Origin: Carnegiea gigantea
Taxonomy: Eukaryota; Streptophyta; Magnoliopsida; Caryophyllales; Cactaceae
Direction: 5' to 3'
NCBI GenBank assembly: GCA_029747015.1
Contig: JAKOGI010001985.1
Span: 90,580 to 154,579 of the forward strand
Length of the DNA stretch: 64,000 nucleotides
Under the pieces are notes generated by a model that did not search any database, was not told where the DNA came from, and saw nothing but the letters and a program-made list of their open reading frames with translations. A program made the translations under genes and the position numbers. Below are positions 1 through 10,496 of the stretch, in pieces. Position 1 is the first letter of the stretch. Every line of letters begins with the position of its first letter.

Positions 1-509
1 GGAGTGTAGATCGAACGAAACCCTAGCCAGCAAAGGAGTAGCAATCGCCAGTCGCAGAGACCGATAGGCTAAGAAGTTCAGGTGAAGAAGTGCACAGAGT
101 AGAGAGCGAGAGGCGAGAACCGAAAGCTGAGCGGGTGAGCGAGGCAGAGAATGGAGATGGAGAATAAGAAGGCGACTGGAGAATGGAGATGGAGAAGAAG
201 AAGGTCGACTCGAGGGACTAAGGCAGGCAACAAGAAGCCAAGAAGAAGAAACGAAAATTGAAGGAGTGGACCGGGGGTCGAGCAACCGGGGAAAATTTGG
301 GAAAAAAAAACTTATCTCAACTCGATCCGGTCCGGTCCATTGACCGGTCCGACCGGTCCAGGACCGGACCGGACCGAAGACCGAAAACAAAAAAGGAGAG
401 GACTGAGGACCGGACCGAAAGACCTCCGTCCGGTCCGATCCGGTCCGGTCCGATCTATACCGGTCTTCGGTCAAGGCAGGTCCTGGACCATTTAATGAGC
501 ACCCCTAAC
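1..509. mobile_element. Probable non-autonomous hAT-like remnant, CCGGTCC-rich
   Basis: The first 300 bases are purine-rich and contain a direct repeat of GGAGAATGGAGATGGAGAA (about 147 and 177). From about 323 to 475 there are many CCGGTCC and GGACCGG units in both orientations, so the region can fold on itself. The block ends near 497-505 in CACCCCTAA, which resembles a hAT terminal inverted repeat (TAGGGGTG on the other strand). No matching left end is in the window and no target duplication can be tested. A 91-codon open frame at 258-533 is only a reading of the repeat, rich in Arg, Asp and Pro. The hAT assignment is an inference from style of sequence; it could be another MITE. Confidence 0.35.
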
Positions 510-1794
510 ACTAACACTACCCAAAAAAGCTAATCAGTCTATAATCAATATGTTTCCATTTAGTAATTATGCATCAATCAAAATAGAAATTGAGAGACAG
601 AGCATGCAAAACTAAATTGAAGTGAAGTAGAGCAATGGTGAAGAGGAGCAGAATCGAAAATAAAGCAACCAGGGGAAATCGTTTCAATACCAAGCAAAGC
701 ATAAATTGAAACAAGAAAATGAACTATTAAAGTATGAATTCGACCCAGCTAAACCAGGAGAGCCATAGAGACCTCCATTCAAAGGGATTTAACACCCATG
801 GATTCGAGCACCACAGAAATAAGAAAAAGAAAACAAGGCAACCAAAAAAACAAGAGAAGGAATTTCAAAATCAGCCAAGACTAAGAAAGACCAAGCTACA
901 ATCGTGAAGTATGCTCAAAATAATGAAATTAGAACAAATATGGAATCGAAAGATAGAGAAAAACGAGTAGAAATTAAACCCTAAAATTCTAAAATCTAAT
1001 CTAAATATGAAATTACCAATTTAATCCTTAATTAAAACCTAAAGACCTCGATTACCTAGTTAGTCGCTAGTTTGATTTATGTTCGTACCCTTGTCAATCT
1101 TGGCCCTTCAATTAAAGACGTCATGGATGGTGGAGATGAATTCGAGCATGTACTATGCTCGCGATTGACGTGGCAATGGTTCGGTGCTGGCGGTGCACGA
1201 ATGATGGTGAAGGCGATGATGGTGAGGATGATGATGATGGAGATTGTTGGGAGTGATGGTGATGTCAACGAAGGACGATTCGAAGAGAGAGAGAGAGAGA
1301 ATGAGGGGTAAGAGGGGGAGGGGGCTGTCACGTGATGCGTGCATGGGGGGTGGAATGGGTAGGATTTAGGACTTATTTTGTATTTTGTATTTTCCTTTTT
1401 TTGGATTGAGAGAGAGTGAGCTAAGGAAGGTGTTGGGCCAAGTCAAGTAGAAGAAACCCAAACATTCTTTTTTAGTTTTTTCTTCATAAATTTGTCCTTT
1501 TTTCTTCACATTCTAATCCTTTTTCATCACCTACAAAATAAAATAAAAAAAAATAAAAATGTAATCACAATAATTATTTTGAGCATAACATAGGTATAAA
1601 GGTATCGTAGAAATATTATATTTTTAGTGTAAACAATTGGCTACTGTAAACTCATCCCGAACTTTCTTGGCTTTGTTAAAATATGAAGCAACGTCTAGGT
1701 CTCCCTGAGAAATGTAGCAAACATCCTTTTAGGTTTGAAAAACCCTAGCCTTCTTTGACTGACCATATCTCTCTAGGGTATTTTGCACTTACTT
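510..1794. other. Non-coding stretch with no recognisable gene
   Basis: No conserved coding frame is visible. The stretch is A-rich to about 1040, then contains ATG/GATG trinucleotide runs (1200-1245) and a short GA microsatellite (1283-1300). CGAGCATGTACTATGCTCG at about 1143-1161 is a perfect 7-bp-arm hairpin. Short open frames near 1072-1344 on both strands are low-complexity and not supported. The mixed GC-rich patch at 1180-1360 looks like the 5' leader of an LTR, but I could not find a partner LTR. Confidence 0.5.
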
Positions 1795-1940
1795 CCGTTC
1801 AGGTTTTTGACAATAACTTTTTCAACCTCGAACTTTTTGCTTTAATTTTTAACTACCCTGAGATTTTATGCTTTTGATTTTTAACTAGCTTTTTAATTTT
1901 TTGTTTTCGTACTTTTAACCCAAAACATTCAAAAATTAGA
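1795..1940 (+). repeat. Module M, copy 1 (about 150-190 bp dispersed module)
   Basis: T-rich module with recurring phrases of the type TTAATTTTTAACTACCCTGAGAT and a right end of the form AATTAGAGAAAGGCCC. Related modules lie at 5823-6016 and 19925-20107, all in the same top-strand orientation and all at a boundary of a pararetrovirus copy. This copy abuts the non-coding 3' end of copy A and is the most diverged of the three. Confidence 0.55.
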
Positions 1941-2406
1941 GAAAGGCCCAAAATCTATGTAAAATATGCTAATAAGCTATTTTTAGGGATTTTTTTTTTG
2001 AGGAAATATGCTTTTTTAATATGATTAAACTTCTTACAATAATGACTTCAGTGGTACTATTTATCATAATCTACTACTTATATGATAAATATTATATTTT
2101 TTATAGTTATTGGCCCACATACTTAGCAAAATGATTAAAATGTAATTAGAGAGTTTCGACCATTACCTGAACTTAGTCGGCATTAGACCCTAGTGTTTCT
2201 CTAACTTCTAGTTTATAGAGATTGCCAATCTCAACCACACCTTTATTAGATCAGGCACAGTAGAAATCTGTTTCGTTTCTTACCTCAGACCAAAGTCACT
2301 TATCAAGTTTTGTATAATTTTAAAGGATAGTGGAACTTTATTCAAGAAATTATAATGTTTAAGACATAAGGTGCGATTGAATAACGTTTCCTACTAGAAA
2401 ACTTCT

Positions 2407-2412
2407 TTTATT
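2407..2412 (-). terminator. Polyadenylation signal of copy A
   Basis: AATAAA on the minus strand, in the conserved phrase TTTCAATAAAAGAAG. The equivalent signals are at 19459-19464 (copy B), 20580-20585 (copy C) and 42713-42718 (copy D), so position and motif are conserved across the family. Confidence 0.55.
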
Positions 2413-2570
2413 GAAAGTTTGAAAGCGAGAATATTATAATGGAAAGATTTTAGAGGGACTTAAGCTATTTAATTCATTAGAGATGCTTGCTTAGAGAGAA
2501 ATGAAGAATCCCGACTTCTCTTTTTTGCAAATATGCTCAAGTGGCCGTTTCCTGTTTCAGCACTCAACCC

Positions 2571-2582
2571 ACCTTTTATAGA
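2571..2582 (-). promoter_or_regulatory. TATA box of pararetrovirus copy A
   Basis: On the minus strand this reads CTATAAAAGGTG. It lies in the non-coding region downstream of the last ORF, where caulimovirids carry their full-length-transcript promoter. An AATAAA signal follows 160-170 bp downstream (2407-2412, minus), a spacing that suits the terminally redundant transcripts of this family. Activity cannot be judged from sequence. Confidence 0.6.
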
Positions 2583-2754
2583 GGGGATAAGATACATAAG
2601 ATGCCCTAATGGCTACAGTACACACATATATTTTCATATAACTGCAGTTGTCTTCGCATGGCTATAGTAAACAATATTATTTTACTAACCTGACACTTGA
2701 CAGAATAGTAAAATAATAGAGCAACAATTTTTAGAGCCTTTAATGCTGATAAGA

Positions 2755-3402
2755 CTAATAATCCATATTGAGATTCTGCATGCCTTCGTCTCCAATAATG
2801 TCTTCTTATCCATCATTATCTACATAATCATTAAAATCTTCATCAAGTTGAAGATGCTCTGGATTCAAATAATTCATGAAGATATTTCTTTCCTTTTTCA
2901 AATAAGAATTTTTTAACTCTAACATCAGAGAGATAATTAAAGACATCTTCTGAAATAGCTCCCTCTACCTTCATATATTTGCTAAACTCATTATGATTGA
3001 TGAAGGTGGTGCTCCAGCAATGCATTAGTGTTTTTCCTTGTTCAATTAATACCAACAATTGGTGATAAATGTTGTAAAAATTGATGGCTCTTACTAAAGC
3101 AGGACCACTAACTAGTTCTTATTATTTTGGAAACCGTTCTTGTCATTGATCATTTGGATCATCTAAATCAACTACTTAAACAAGATAATGGGCTGATAAT
3201 TAATTCGTAACTCTAGAATGTTAAATCTTTTGGCTGTTAGGTGCGCAAAAGACAACAGACCAAAAAGTGATCTACTTTTTGTATAGAATTTCAAAATATC
3301 CATAAGGATTTTACTAGAAAGAGAAACTCATCCTAGTAGTAATGGCATTTCATTTTGGATTTCTTCCTTTTCTGATAGGAGTTATGCTCTAATAATCACC
3401 AT
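2755..3402 (-). pseudogene. Last viral ORF of copy A (transactivator position), deleted
   Basis: Minus-strand remnant of the ORF that follows RNase H. The best-preserved part is 2843-3058 (71 codons), which contains MKVEGA and ...LMHC... segments shared with copy B (18820-19014). An internal deletion near 3193 removes about 430 bp present in copy C (about 22518-22950), that is, most of the middle of the ORF. By position it should be the transactivator/inclusion-body protein, but I see no diagnostic motif, so the function is inference. The remaining frame ends at a TAG at 2755-2757. Confidence 0.6.
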
Positions 3403-4790
3403 TGGCAAACTTACGAGTTAACCTATCTGCCAGAGAATTCTTTGATCCCTGTATAAGACATCCAAGAAATCTTTCTAATTGCTTCCTATCTTTAATTTTT
3501 TTCAAGGAAATTTTCTATTTTTTGAGAATATGTTTTGTAGAATGATTTGTCCAACTTTTATCTGTAGTCCTAAAAACTCAATTTGTTGTTCAACACAAAT
3601 GCACTTGGTCTTACCAAGAATAATACCATGATCAATGCATCTTTGGCTGACAGCTAAGACATCGTCATTGTGCTATTCTGTAGTTTGGGAAATGATAAGA
3701 ATATCATCAATGTATGCTAAACAAAAATGATTAAGATCTTTAAAGATGTTATCCATTCTTCTTTGGAATACTTGAGGCACATGTTTTAGACCAAATGACA
3801 TTACTATCCACTCATAATGCCCTTGCGGGACACTAAATGCAGTTAAAGGAATGGTTTTTTCATCCAGTTTGATTTGCTAGTATTTGCTTTTGCAATCGAT
3901 GTTTAAGAATCAAGAGGCTCCTTGGATTCTATTAAAAAGAACTGTTTTGTTAGGAATATAATATCCATCAAAGACAATATTTTTATTAAACTTTTTCTAA
4001 TTGATTACTATTCTAGCTTTTCCTCTTTTTCCTTTAGCATGATTTCTTACCACAAAAGTGGGACTAAGGATTCTTACTATTACTGATTAACTTTTATCTA
4101 ATAGCTCTTTGACTTGCTTATCAAATTCTTGGATATCCTAGTGTGTATACACCATTTATTTGACTCGGATAATAAAATGATTTTTGCAAATGTCTTATCC
4201 TTATCCCAAATTTTTTAAGGATTATCAGAGTACAGTTCTTTGCATAGTTACTCTTATTGTTCAGTGATCTACGCTTTAATAGATAACTCAAGTAGTGAGA
4301 TTGTTAATACTGCCTCTCTTTGTGTAGGCATTACCATCTCATCAAGTTGGCTGCATGTAAACTTAATCTTCTGATGAGTGTAAGCTAGATTTAATTTATC
4401 AATGGGAACTGAGTGACTATTTATTCTGAATGTTATTTAGTTTATAGTATGTGTCCATAAAGAATAAGACCTCTAAAATTTATTTCCAATAATCACATCT
4501 TGAGAGGGTTGATCAGTAGCCCATAGAATAGGTATAATGCATTGTATTCCTCCTATTTCTATGGTTAACCTTCCTATAGAATCCTTGTAGCTCATTATGC
4601 TATTGTCAGCTATTCTTACTTATAAAGGATTCTTGCCTTTCTTTACATGAATTCTGAAAACAAAGATCTTTTCCCAAAACATATAGAATAATCACTATCT
4701 ATTAGGCACATAATCCATATTTATTGTATCCCTCTAAACATACATTTATTGGAATATAGATGCTATTAGAATTTGTATTGGTTTCTTCAT
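3403..4790 (-). pseudogene. Protease and reverse transcriptase of copy A; RNase H deleted
   Basis: Minus-strand remnant of the viral polymerase region. The aspartic protease active site lies near 4690-4710 and reads DSD where copies B, C and D have DSG. The reverse transcriptase spans about 3470-4170; its catalytic YIDD is kept at 3703-3714 (flank AYIDDILI). Compared with copy C (23210-23705), about 495 bp are missing at 3452, which removes nearly all of RNase H. There are many stops and frame changes, so no polymerase could be made. Reverse transcriptase and RNase H normally convert the viral transcript to DNA in the cytoplasm. Confidence 0.8.
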
Positions 4791-5650
4791 AGCATATTTC
4801 TGTAGTCATATTTTTTCACTAATTTCAACCTCATAGATTGCTTCACTAACAGTTTTGTTTTGTACCCAATGACTTTCCTATCTAGAGTCATACTTCAGTC
4901 AACACTATTTCTTGCAGATTCAAAACTCATTTTACTCATTTTACTAGTCATGCTAATTGTATCATCTTCCTTATGTTCTTCTTTAACTGATGAAGACATT
5001 TCTCCCCGTTTTGTTCTTGTACTCATGCTTCTTAATAATTGAGGCTAAATGGTAATTTTGTCATTCTCATCAATTTTTATGACATTTTTCTTATTGGTTT
5101 TGAGGGCTTAGCAAAGCTAGATATCCAAGGTCTATAAATTTCTTTTGCTTGCGGATTGGACTTTATCCTTTGAATCTTTTGCATTGGAGTTGGACTTTGA
5201 AATTTTTCAGCCTCTATCATTATTACCTTAGTCTTTGGATCTAGAGTATTATCTAATTTATTGATTATCTTCCAAAATATCCTTAGTTGGTAACCTCCTC
5301 TTTTCAAATCCATTCCAATCATTTTTATTATAAGGGATAGCAAGTTTTTGGTGAATTCATCTTTTAGACTTACATAATATCCAGGTCCATAATTGAATTC
5401 TATTGATCCATGACAAAAATTGGTCTTGATTTCTGTGATAATTTGATTACTAAATTTGGCATGCTTGATATCACATAGCAAAGCATAGAGATCAATATCT
5501 TTACCATAATATTATAATGGAGTAATTTGAATTGGGACACTCCTAAAATGGCTGTACCTATACTTTCTATCTTCGTTATGTCTAAGGATGTTTTTCTAAT
5601 TAATGAGATTAACTTCTCCCACATCATACTACAGTCTTTTATCTTTAGGT
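4791..5650 (-). pseudogene. Movement protein of copy A
   Basis: Minus-strand caulimovirid movement-protein homologue, split between two frames: 5400-5627 and the longer 5077-5481 frame (134 codons). The core has YYVSLKDEF followed by GMDLKRGGYQLRIFWK, which resembles the conserved core of caulimovirid 30K-type movement proteins, proteins that widen plasmodesmata and carry virus between cells. A Lys/Pro-rich C-terminal extension (about 4860-5240) joins it to the protease region. It corresponds to 15250-16190 of copy B and about 24880-25930 of copy C. Confidence 0.75.
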
Positions 5651-5822
5651 ATCCTTCTATCGTTTTACATATGTACTTACTATTTGGTTGAAAGATCTTT
5701 ATAGATAATGTCTTCCTTAATCATGAGAAGAGCCCAATCTCCTTTGACTTCTTCGTTTTCATTATCTATAACAAATTCTTCTCCTTGAAGATCACAAAGA
5801 CTAATTGAACTACTTTTCATCA
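5651..5822 (-). pseudogene. Coat-protein C-terminal tail, copy A
   Basis: Acidic tail downstream of the zinc knuckle, on the minus strand (visible: MKSSSISLCDLQGEEF). Copy A breaks off upstream of this at 5822, inside the codons where C2 stops. The last eight bases, TTTCATCA at 5815-5822, recur at 28276-28283. Confidence 0.65.
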
Positions 5823-6016
5823 GGTAATTAACTTTTTAGTGCCTTGAGATAGGTGTCATTGATTTTTTCGAGCCTCACTTTTTTGGCTTAGATTTTAAGT
5901 ACCCTGAGATATGATTTCCTAATTTTTTTCTACCTTCCAAACGACTGTTTTAATTTTTTAATACCTCTTGTACTTTTTTTTTCCACTTTTGGCCAAAAAC
6001 TTTGAGAAATTACAGA
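5823..6016 (+). repeat. Module M, copy 2 (left end of the inserted block)
   Basis: Starts GGTAATTAACTTTTTAG and ends ATTACAGAAAGGCC. It is the same module as 19925-20107, with about 80 percent of bases matching by eye, and is followed directly by the 5' leader of copy B. The leader (6017-6110) begins with a diverged relative of the same phrases (TAGGTACC...TGTGACATTAAT), so module and leader form an imperfect tandem. Confidence 0.65.
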
Positions 6017-6271
6017 AAGGCCGAAGGTTAATCACTAGGTACCCCGACATATGTGACATTAATAATTCAAGGCTTAAGTTTTTGGAGTGAATATTTTAGT
6101 TCCTCAAAGTTCACTGACTAAATTTTTTTGGTACTCTCCATATTTTCTGGACCCCTAAACTTTTGAAATTTGCATTTTTAGCCCCAATTGTTAAAAACTT
6201 AGTTTTGAAAATTTTAAATGTGTGCATGTGACATTTCTCTTATTAAGTACTACTCGAGGTCCTCTTTCATT

Positions 6272-6283
6272 TGGTATCAGAGC
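6272..6283 (+). other. tRNA-Met primer-binding site, pararetrovirus copy B
   Basis: TGGTATCAGAGC is the standard complement of the initiator tRNA-Met 3' end used by caulimovirids to prime minus-strand DNA synthesis. It lies about 115 bp upstream of the first viral ATG (6399). Copy C has the equivalent with one or two changes at 28014-28025. In copy D the site is no longer recognisable. Confidence 0.8.
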
Positions 6284-6398
6284 CACGTGACCAAGAATAA
6301 GTAAGATTATTAAGCTAATTAATGATTAGTAAGCTAATTAATTATGTTTAATGCTTGAATCGTCACCCGCTTGCCCCATTCCTAATTATTCAGATATT

Positions 6399-7319
6399 AT
6401 GCACTGTTCAGAAGGAACCACTTTAGTAGCACAGTAATTAAACTATAGCATTGATATAGTTTTAGAATTAAAAGTTAAATTAGTAAAAATTAATACTAAA
6501 GTTAAGGAGATTAAGAAGTAATTAAGTGTAATCCATCTTTCTTTAGTTAACGAAATCAGACATAGTGGAAAATTGACTTTAAATATTGGTACTCTATCTT
6601 AGTATAAATATCCTTCCAAAATCCAAAAAAAAATCTGTTTCCTTTGCATGATATAAAAATCCAAAATGAAGTAGGAGAAAAAATCAGCTGAAAAATCGAA
6701 TGAAGAGGGAGAGAAAGAAGAAGAGGATAGAGTATAAGTAGTTTAATTTGGAAGAGTTACAGAATATATTTGATAATGAACAAGATTCGGAAGAGCTAAA
6801 TAAAATCATGGGCGCAATGGTTGAGAAACAAGATGTATTATTTGATGATAATAAATAGACAAATGATATCCATTTAGAAGAAGAAACATATCAGGAGATA
6901 AACCTAATTAAGCTAGAAGAGCTTAATATTGTATCATTAGAAGAAATTAGAAGAAAATGAGATAAAAAAATATGGAAAATGTATTTGATGATGAGATTAA
7001 TGTGATTGGAGAAGAACTTAACGTAGATGAAAACGAGTCCAATGTAGTTAACTATGTTGTTCCAAAACTTGAAGAATTTGGTAAACATTCTAGAAGAAAT
7101 TCTCATTTTATGAGACCTAGATATGTTCTAGTAGGACTAAGAACCAATTTTTTCTTTGGGTTTATTCAAAGGAAAACGACAACCTTTGAATAAATTGGCC
7201 TTACCCTACTTAGCCAAATAGGATATATCCTAAACATCGATGGAGCTCGTAATAGAGAAGAAATATTTTACCATTAGAAAAGAGGAATGAATGTTGTCTT
7301 GAATTTAAGTACCACATGG
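6399..7319 (+). pseudogene. Coat-protein region of copy B, N-terminal part
   Basis: Begins at ATG 6399, equivalent to the copy C ATG at 27897 (MHSLEGITSI). The first 50 codons form a Lys/Glu/Leu heptad-like stretch, probably a coiled coil, followed by a Lys/Glu-rich acidic-basic linker and an acidic segment (6972-7193 open frame, ...DDEINVIGEELN). Several in-frame stops and a frame change near 6960 break it. The nested retrotransposon inserted after base 7319 and separates it from the zinc-knuckle half at 14310. Assembly of the viral capsid is the family role. Confidence 0.7.
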
Positions 7320-8389
7320 TGATGCAGAGCAAACTATGAGGCCTAACCTCCTTATCAACATCAAAACTTGTATTCAACTAGGCCCTTAATCACCTATGAG
7401 GGTGGTATCCAAGTACTTGTTTCTCCAAAGTCCTCATTGATTTGGGAGCCTTGAGGGGCCCCAAATAAGCTTAGGAAAGGTGGCATGGCACTTAGTAGCC
7501 TAAATAAGGAGCCCACCTATTTTATCTCCAAGTCACCCTATTTATTTTATTTTCTTATTCTGGATAAAACATATAGCCTGACTTCTAGCTTGTTTTTGGC
7601 TGAGCAAATGAGATCCATTATGGGTGCATTTTGCATGGATGGATAGCCCTGGATGTCTATTTTCCAACAAGCCCAAGATCATCAGCCAATTCCAAGAATC
7701 GAGCAAGTTATAAGGTTTTGACCGAACCATGGTCTGTGCAAGGTCTGGAGGTGTATATTTTTAATCAATGATTTATTTGGGTCATCAAATGGGAGAACTA
7801 AGGGCTTAAACTTGGTGGGTAGTTGATAGACTCTTCTAGAAGGCTCTCATAAAAATCTCCACCTTAACCTTTCCCATTTGGATAGGTGAATGACATCACC
7901 ATGACGAAGGAATGTGCAGCCAATTTTCAGCACACCAATATTCCCTAGTGGTCCCCCTTTAATTGTATAATTAGCTTAAATTTCATTGGAAAAAAATCCT
8001 GGTAATGATATTGGCTAGTACTAAGCTTGGGGGAGGGGGTATCTTGTTATTTAATTAACCATCTCTTGTATTACATTCAGTTTTTGATGATTATGAATAA
8101 ATGAAAAGGCTAGAAGCCATTTTCTCTCTCAAAATTTCTTAATCTTTATCTCTTATTAGAGTGGTGATTTAGAGTCATCCCTTTATATTAATCCTTAGTG
8201 CCTAGGCTTTAGGGGATTAATGAGTGGGTTGTTTATCTTGGTGTTCTTATAAGAATCAAAGAGTTTTCCTCTTAATTTGGGATTTCCTCGATTTGGGTGT
8301 TCTTGAGGTGTTCATCTTATTGGGTCTTCACTTGGATGATTATGCCTTTATTTGGCCAAACAAATTTTTTTTTTCTAAAATCTGCTTCA
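7320..8389 (+). repeat. 5' LTR of nested Ty3/gypsy element
   Basis: Starts TGATGCAGAGCAAAC and ends AAATCTGCTTCA, just before the primer site. It is collinear with 13235-14304 and of identical length. Confidence 0.92.
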
Positions 8390-8390
8390 T

Positions 8391-8404
8391 TTGGTGTCAG
8401 AGCA
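8391..8404 (+). other. tRNA-Met primer-binding site of nested element
   Basis: TGGTGTCAGAGCAC, one change from the canonical TGGTATCAGAGC, one base after the 5' LTR. It primes minus-strand synthesis. Confidence 0.85.
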
Positions 8405-8924
8405 CAAGGATCCTTCAAGACTAAGTATCACATCCTCACACTTTGTGATTGAAATTTGTTATTTGAGTTCTTGCTTTGTTATTTTGAGATTTGGGTACTC
8501 TCTACTCCACCTTCTTATCTTATTCTCCTTAAAAAGCCAAAGTACTCTTCCATGTTTTCTTTTCCATCCAAAACACTAAAAATCCACATTTGATATCTAC
8601 ACAAAACTCCTCTTTTAGTGCACAAGGAACCCCCAAAATAACCTAAACACAATCCCTAACCAAAACACAGCCCAAATACTCTACAAAAAAACCAAAACAC
8701 TCACCCACGCCAAACTAGAAATTTGACATGGCCTGGCCGTGCCCCCTGGCATGACCATGCCACTTTGTTGCCTAGAAAAATTTTCTCCAGTGATCTAGCA
8801 CGACCACCCCGTGTTGCGTAGCATAACCGTGCCCCCCCCATTTTGGCCCGTGCTTCCTTTGGCACAATTGCACCACCCTTTCTCAAACACTTAATCTTCT
8901 TCCTTCTCTTGTCTATCTTCAACT
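8405..8924 (+). other. Untranslated leader of nested element
   Basis: No coding frame. From about 8725 to 8870 it becomes C-rich, with repeated variants of GGCATGACCATGCC and GCACGACC, short dyads that could fold. The open frame on the opposite strand (8701-8922) is a shadow of this. Confidence 0.5.
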
Positions 8925-9897
8925 ATGTCCAATGATGCAAAGCTTTCTTAACCTAAAATCATGTCTCCAGAGTTAGCCCATGAAATGAGGAGAGACAAGG
9001 CCATAATCGACCTTCAAGAACAAATGAGAAAACTCACCAAGGCGCTAGAGCGAGTTAAGAGATCTGAATGACGAGTTCCCCGACCTAGGGAGCTTGATGT
9101 CAACCCCATTGATATTACCTACTCTTCTTCTTATGACAACCATGAGGATAGAGGTAATTTGGGTAGAGGTCATCCTAGAGATGATCTTAGTGACCTCAGG
9201 ATTGAGGCACTGGAATTTGATCGCAATCTTAAACTGAAAAACTACATTAATTAGGTGCAAGCTATTGAGAGGATCATTGAGCTCAAGGAGTACAATGATG
9301 AAAAGGCCTTCAAGTTGGTTATTCTCAAATTAATGGGGTATGCCTCCTTATGGTATGAGACCTTGAAGAAGAATAGAACAAGGGGAAATAGGTCTAAGAT
9401 CAAGGCTTGGTCCAAGCTCAAGAAACACATGGAGAAGAGGTTCTTACCTCCCTCATACAAGCAACAGCTCTATCTCAAGATTACCACCCTTAACCAAGAG
9501 AATCTCCGGGTGGAGGAATACATTTGAGAATTTGAGCAACTCTATATGAGAGTTGGCTTGAATGAAGACAGCTAGGTTTATCAAAGGACTTTCTCCTAGC
9601 ATAGCTTACAAAGTGGGACTTCAACCCTACTTGTCCTTGAATGATGTTTGCCACCTAGCCATCAAGGTCGAGCTACAACTTAAGGGTCGAAAGCCCTTTA
9701 TAACTCCTTTCCCTCATCGACCCCAAAGCACCCCTAAGAGTTTTCTATCCTACAACAAGGGTGAAACTACCCCTACACCCATCAAGGCCATTGATAAGGG
9801 TAAAGAGATTGCTAGTGAGCCTCTAAAGAGGTTGGAAGAAAAGAAGTGCTTCAAATGCCGTGGTCATGGACACTTCCAAGCGGATTGTCCAAATTAA
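8925..9897 (+). pseudogene. Gag of nested Ty3/gypsy element
   Basis: ATG at 8925. The capsid part runs 9255-9600 (AIERIIELKEYNDEKAFKLV, then a SLWYETLKK motif typical of plant gypsy Gag), followed by a second part 9562-9897. The zinc knuckle CFKCRGHGHFQADC lies near 9849-9890, a perfect C-X2-C-X4-H-X4-C. In-frame stops occur near 8950, 9071, 9253 and 9526. Gag forms the virus-like particle. The long open frame 9562-9897 shows the knuckle half is the best preserved. Confidence 0.88.
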
Positions 9898-10440
9898 AGA
9901 ACCCTCTCTATTAGAGAGGTGAAAGAGATCCAAGCTCTGCAGGAAGAAACTAGTGAAGAAGAGTTTGAAGAGAAAGATCACACCTTAGTCACTCCAGATG
10001 TTGGAGAGTTATTGATGATTCGAAGAGCCCTCTATGCCAAAGAAGCTCCCCTTGAACCTACTCGAAGGGAGCAAATCTTCCACACTTGGTGTACCATTAG
10101 AGGCAAAGTGGGTGAACTTATTATCGACGGAGGTATTTACACCAATGTGGCTTCTATGACTTTCATTGACAAACTACAAGTCCCCACCAAGATACATCCC
10201 ACACCTTACGCTCTTTAATGGCTTAAGCAAGGAAGCAAGGTAACCATTTCTAAACAAGCTCTTATCTCTTTTTCGGTTGGTCCTTATTGTGGTGAGGTCT
10301 TTTGTGATGCTCTTCCTATGGATGCTTGTCATATATTGCTTAGTCGACCTTGGTTATTAGACAATTGTGTCATGCATGATGGGCATGCCAACACGTATGC
10401 CCTCAGGTTCAAGGCATGTAACCTCACTTTGACCCCCTAG
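9898..10440 (+). pseudogene. Aspartic protease of nested element
   Basis: The frame 9919-10218 carries GELIIDGGIYTNVAS, the plant gypsy protease active site in a D-G-G form. The tail up to about 10430 has a LLSRPWLLDN stretch that matches the ILLGRPWL motif of the family. Interrupted by a TAA at 10216-10218. It cleaves the Gag-Pol polyprotein. Confidence 0.82.
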
Positions 10441-10496
10441 CACCACCCAAACCCCTTAAAATTAAACCGGGGAAGGGAAGTGAGAAAAGCCTCTAC

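Larger units (their letters stand above)
1940..5822 (-). mobile_element. Endogenous pararetrovirus copy A (3' part)
   Basis: Minus-strand caulimovirid copy. In viral order it has the last codons of the coat-protein region, the movement protein, the protease, the reverse transcriptase, a truncated RNase H tail, the last ORF and a non-coding region with TATA and AATAAA. It lacks the zinc knuckle, the primer-binding site and the N-terminal coat region. It stops at 5822, at the coat codons where fragment C2 (28276 onward) ends, so C2 is probably its missing upstream half. Relative to copy C it has two internal deletions, near 3193 (about 430 bp) and near 3452 (about 495 bp). All reading frames are broken. 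Confidence 0.85.

Noticed and set aside
1072..1344. Overlapping short open frames on both strands as a small host gene
   Set aside because: Low-complexity Met/Ser/His-rich translations from ATG-repeat DNA, with no domain and no conservation evidence.
5400..5627. Separate small membrane-like protein (Ile/Leu-rich) in copy A, also at 15407-15607 in copy B
   Set aside because: Both are alternative-frame readings of the movement-protein N-terminal region; their hydrophobicity reflects the frame, not a conserved gene.
8701..8922. Minus-strand frame (Lys/Arg-rich, 73 codons)
   Set aside because: Lies in the untranslated leader of the nested retrotransposon and is antisense to it; a shadow.
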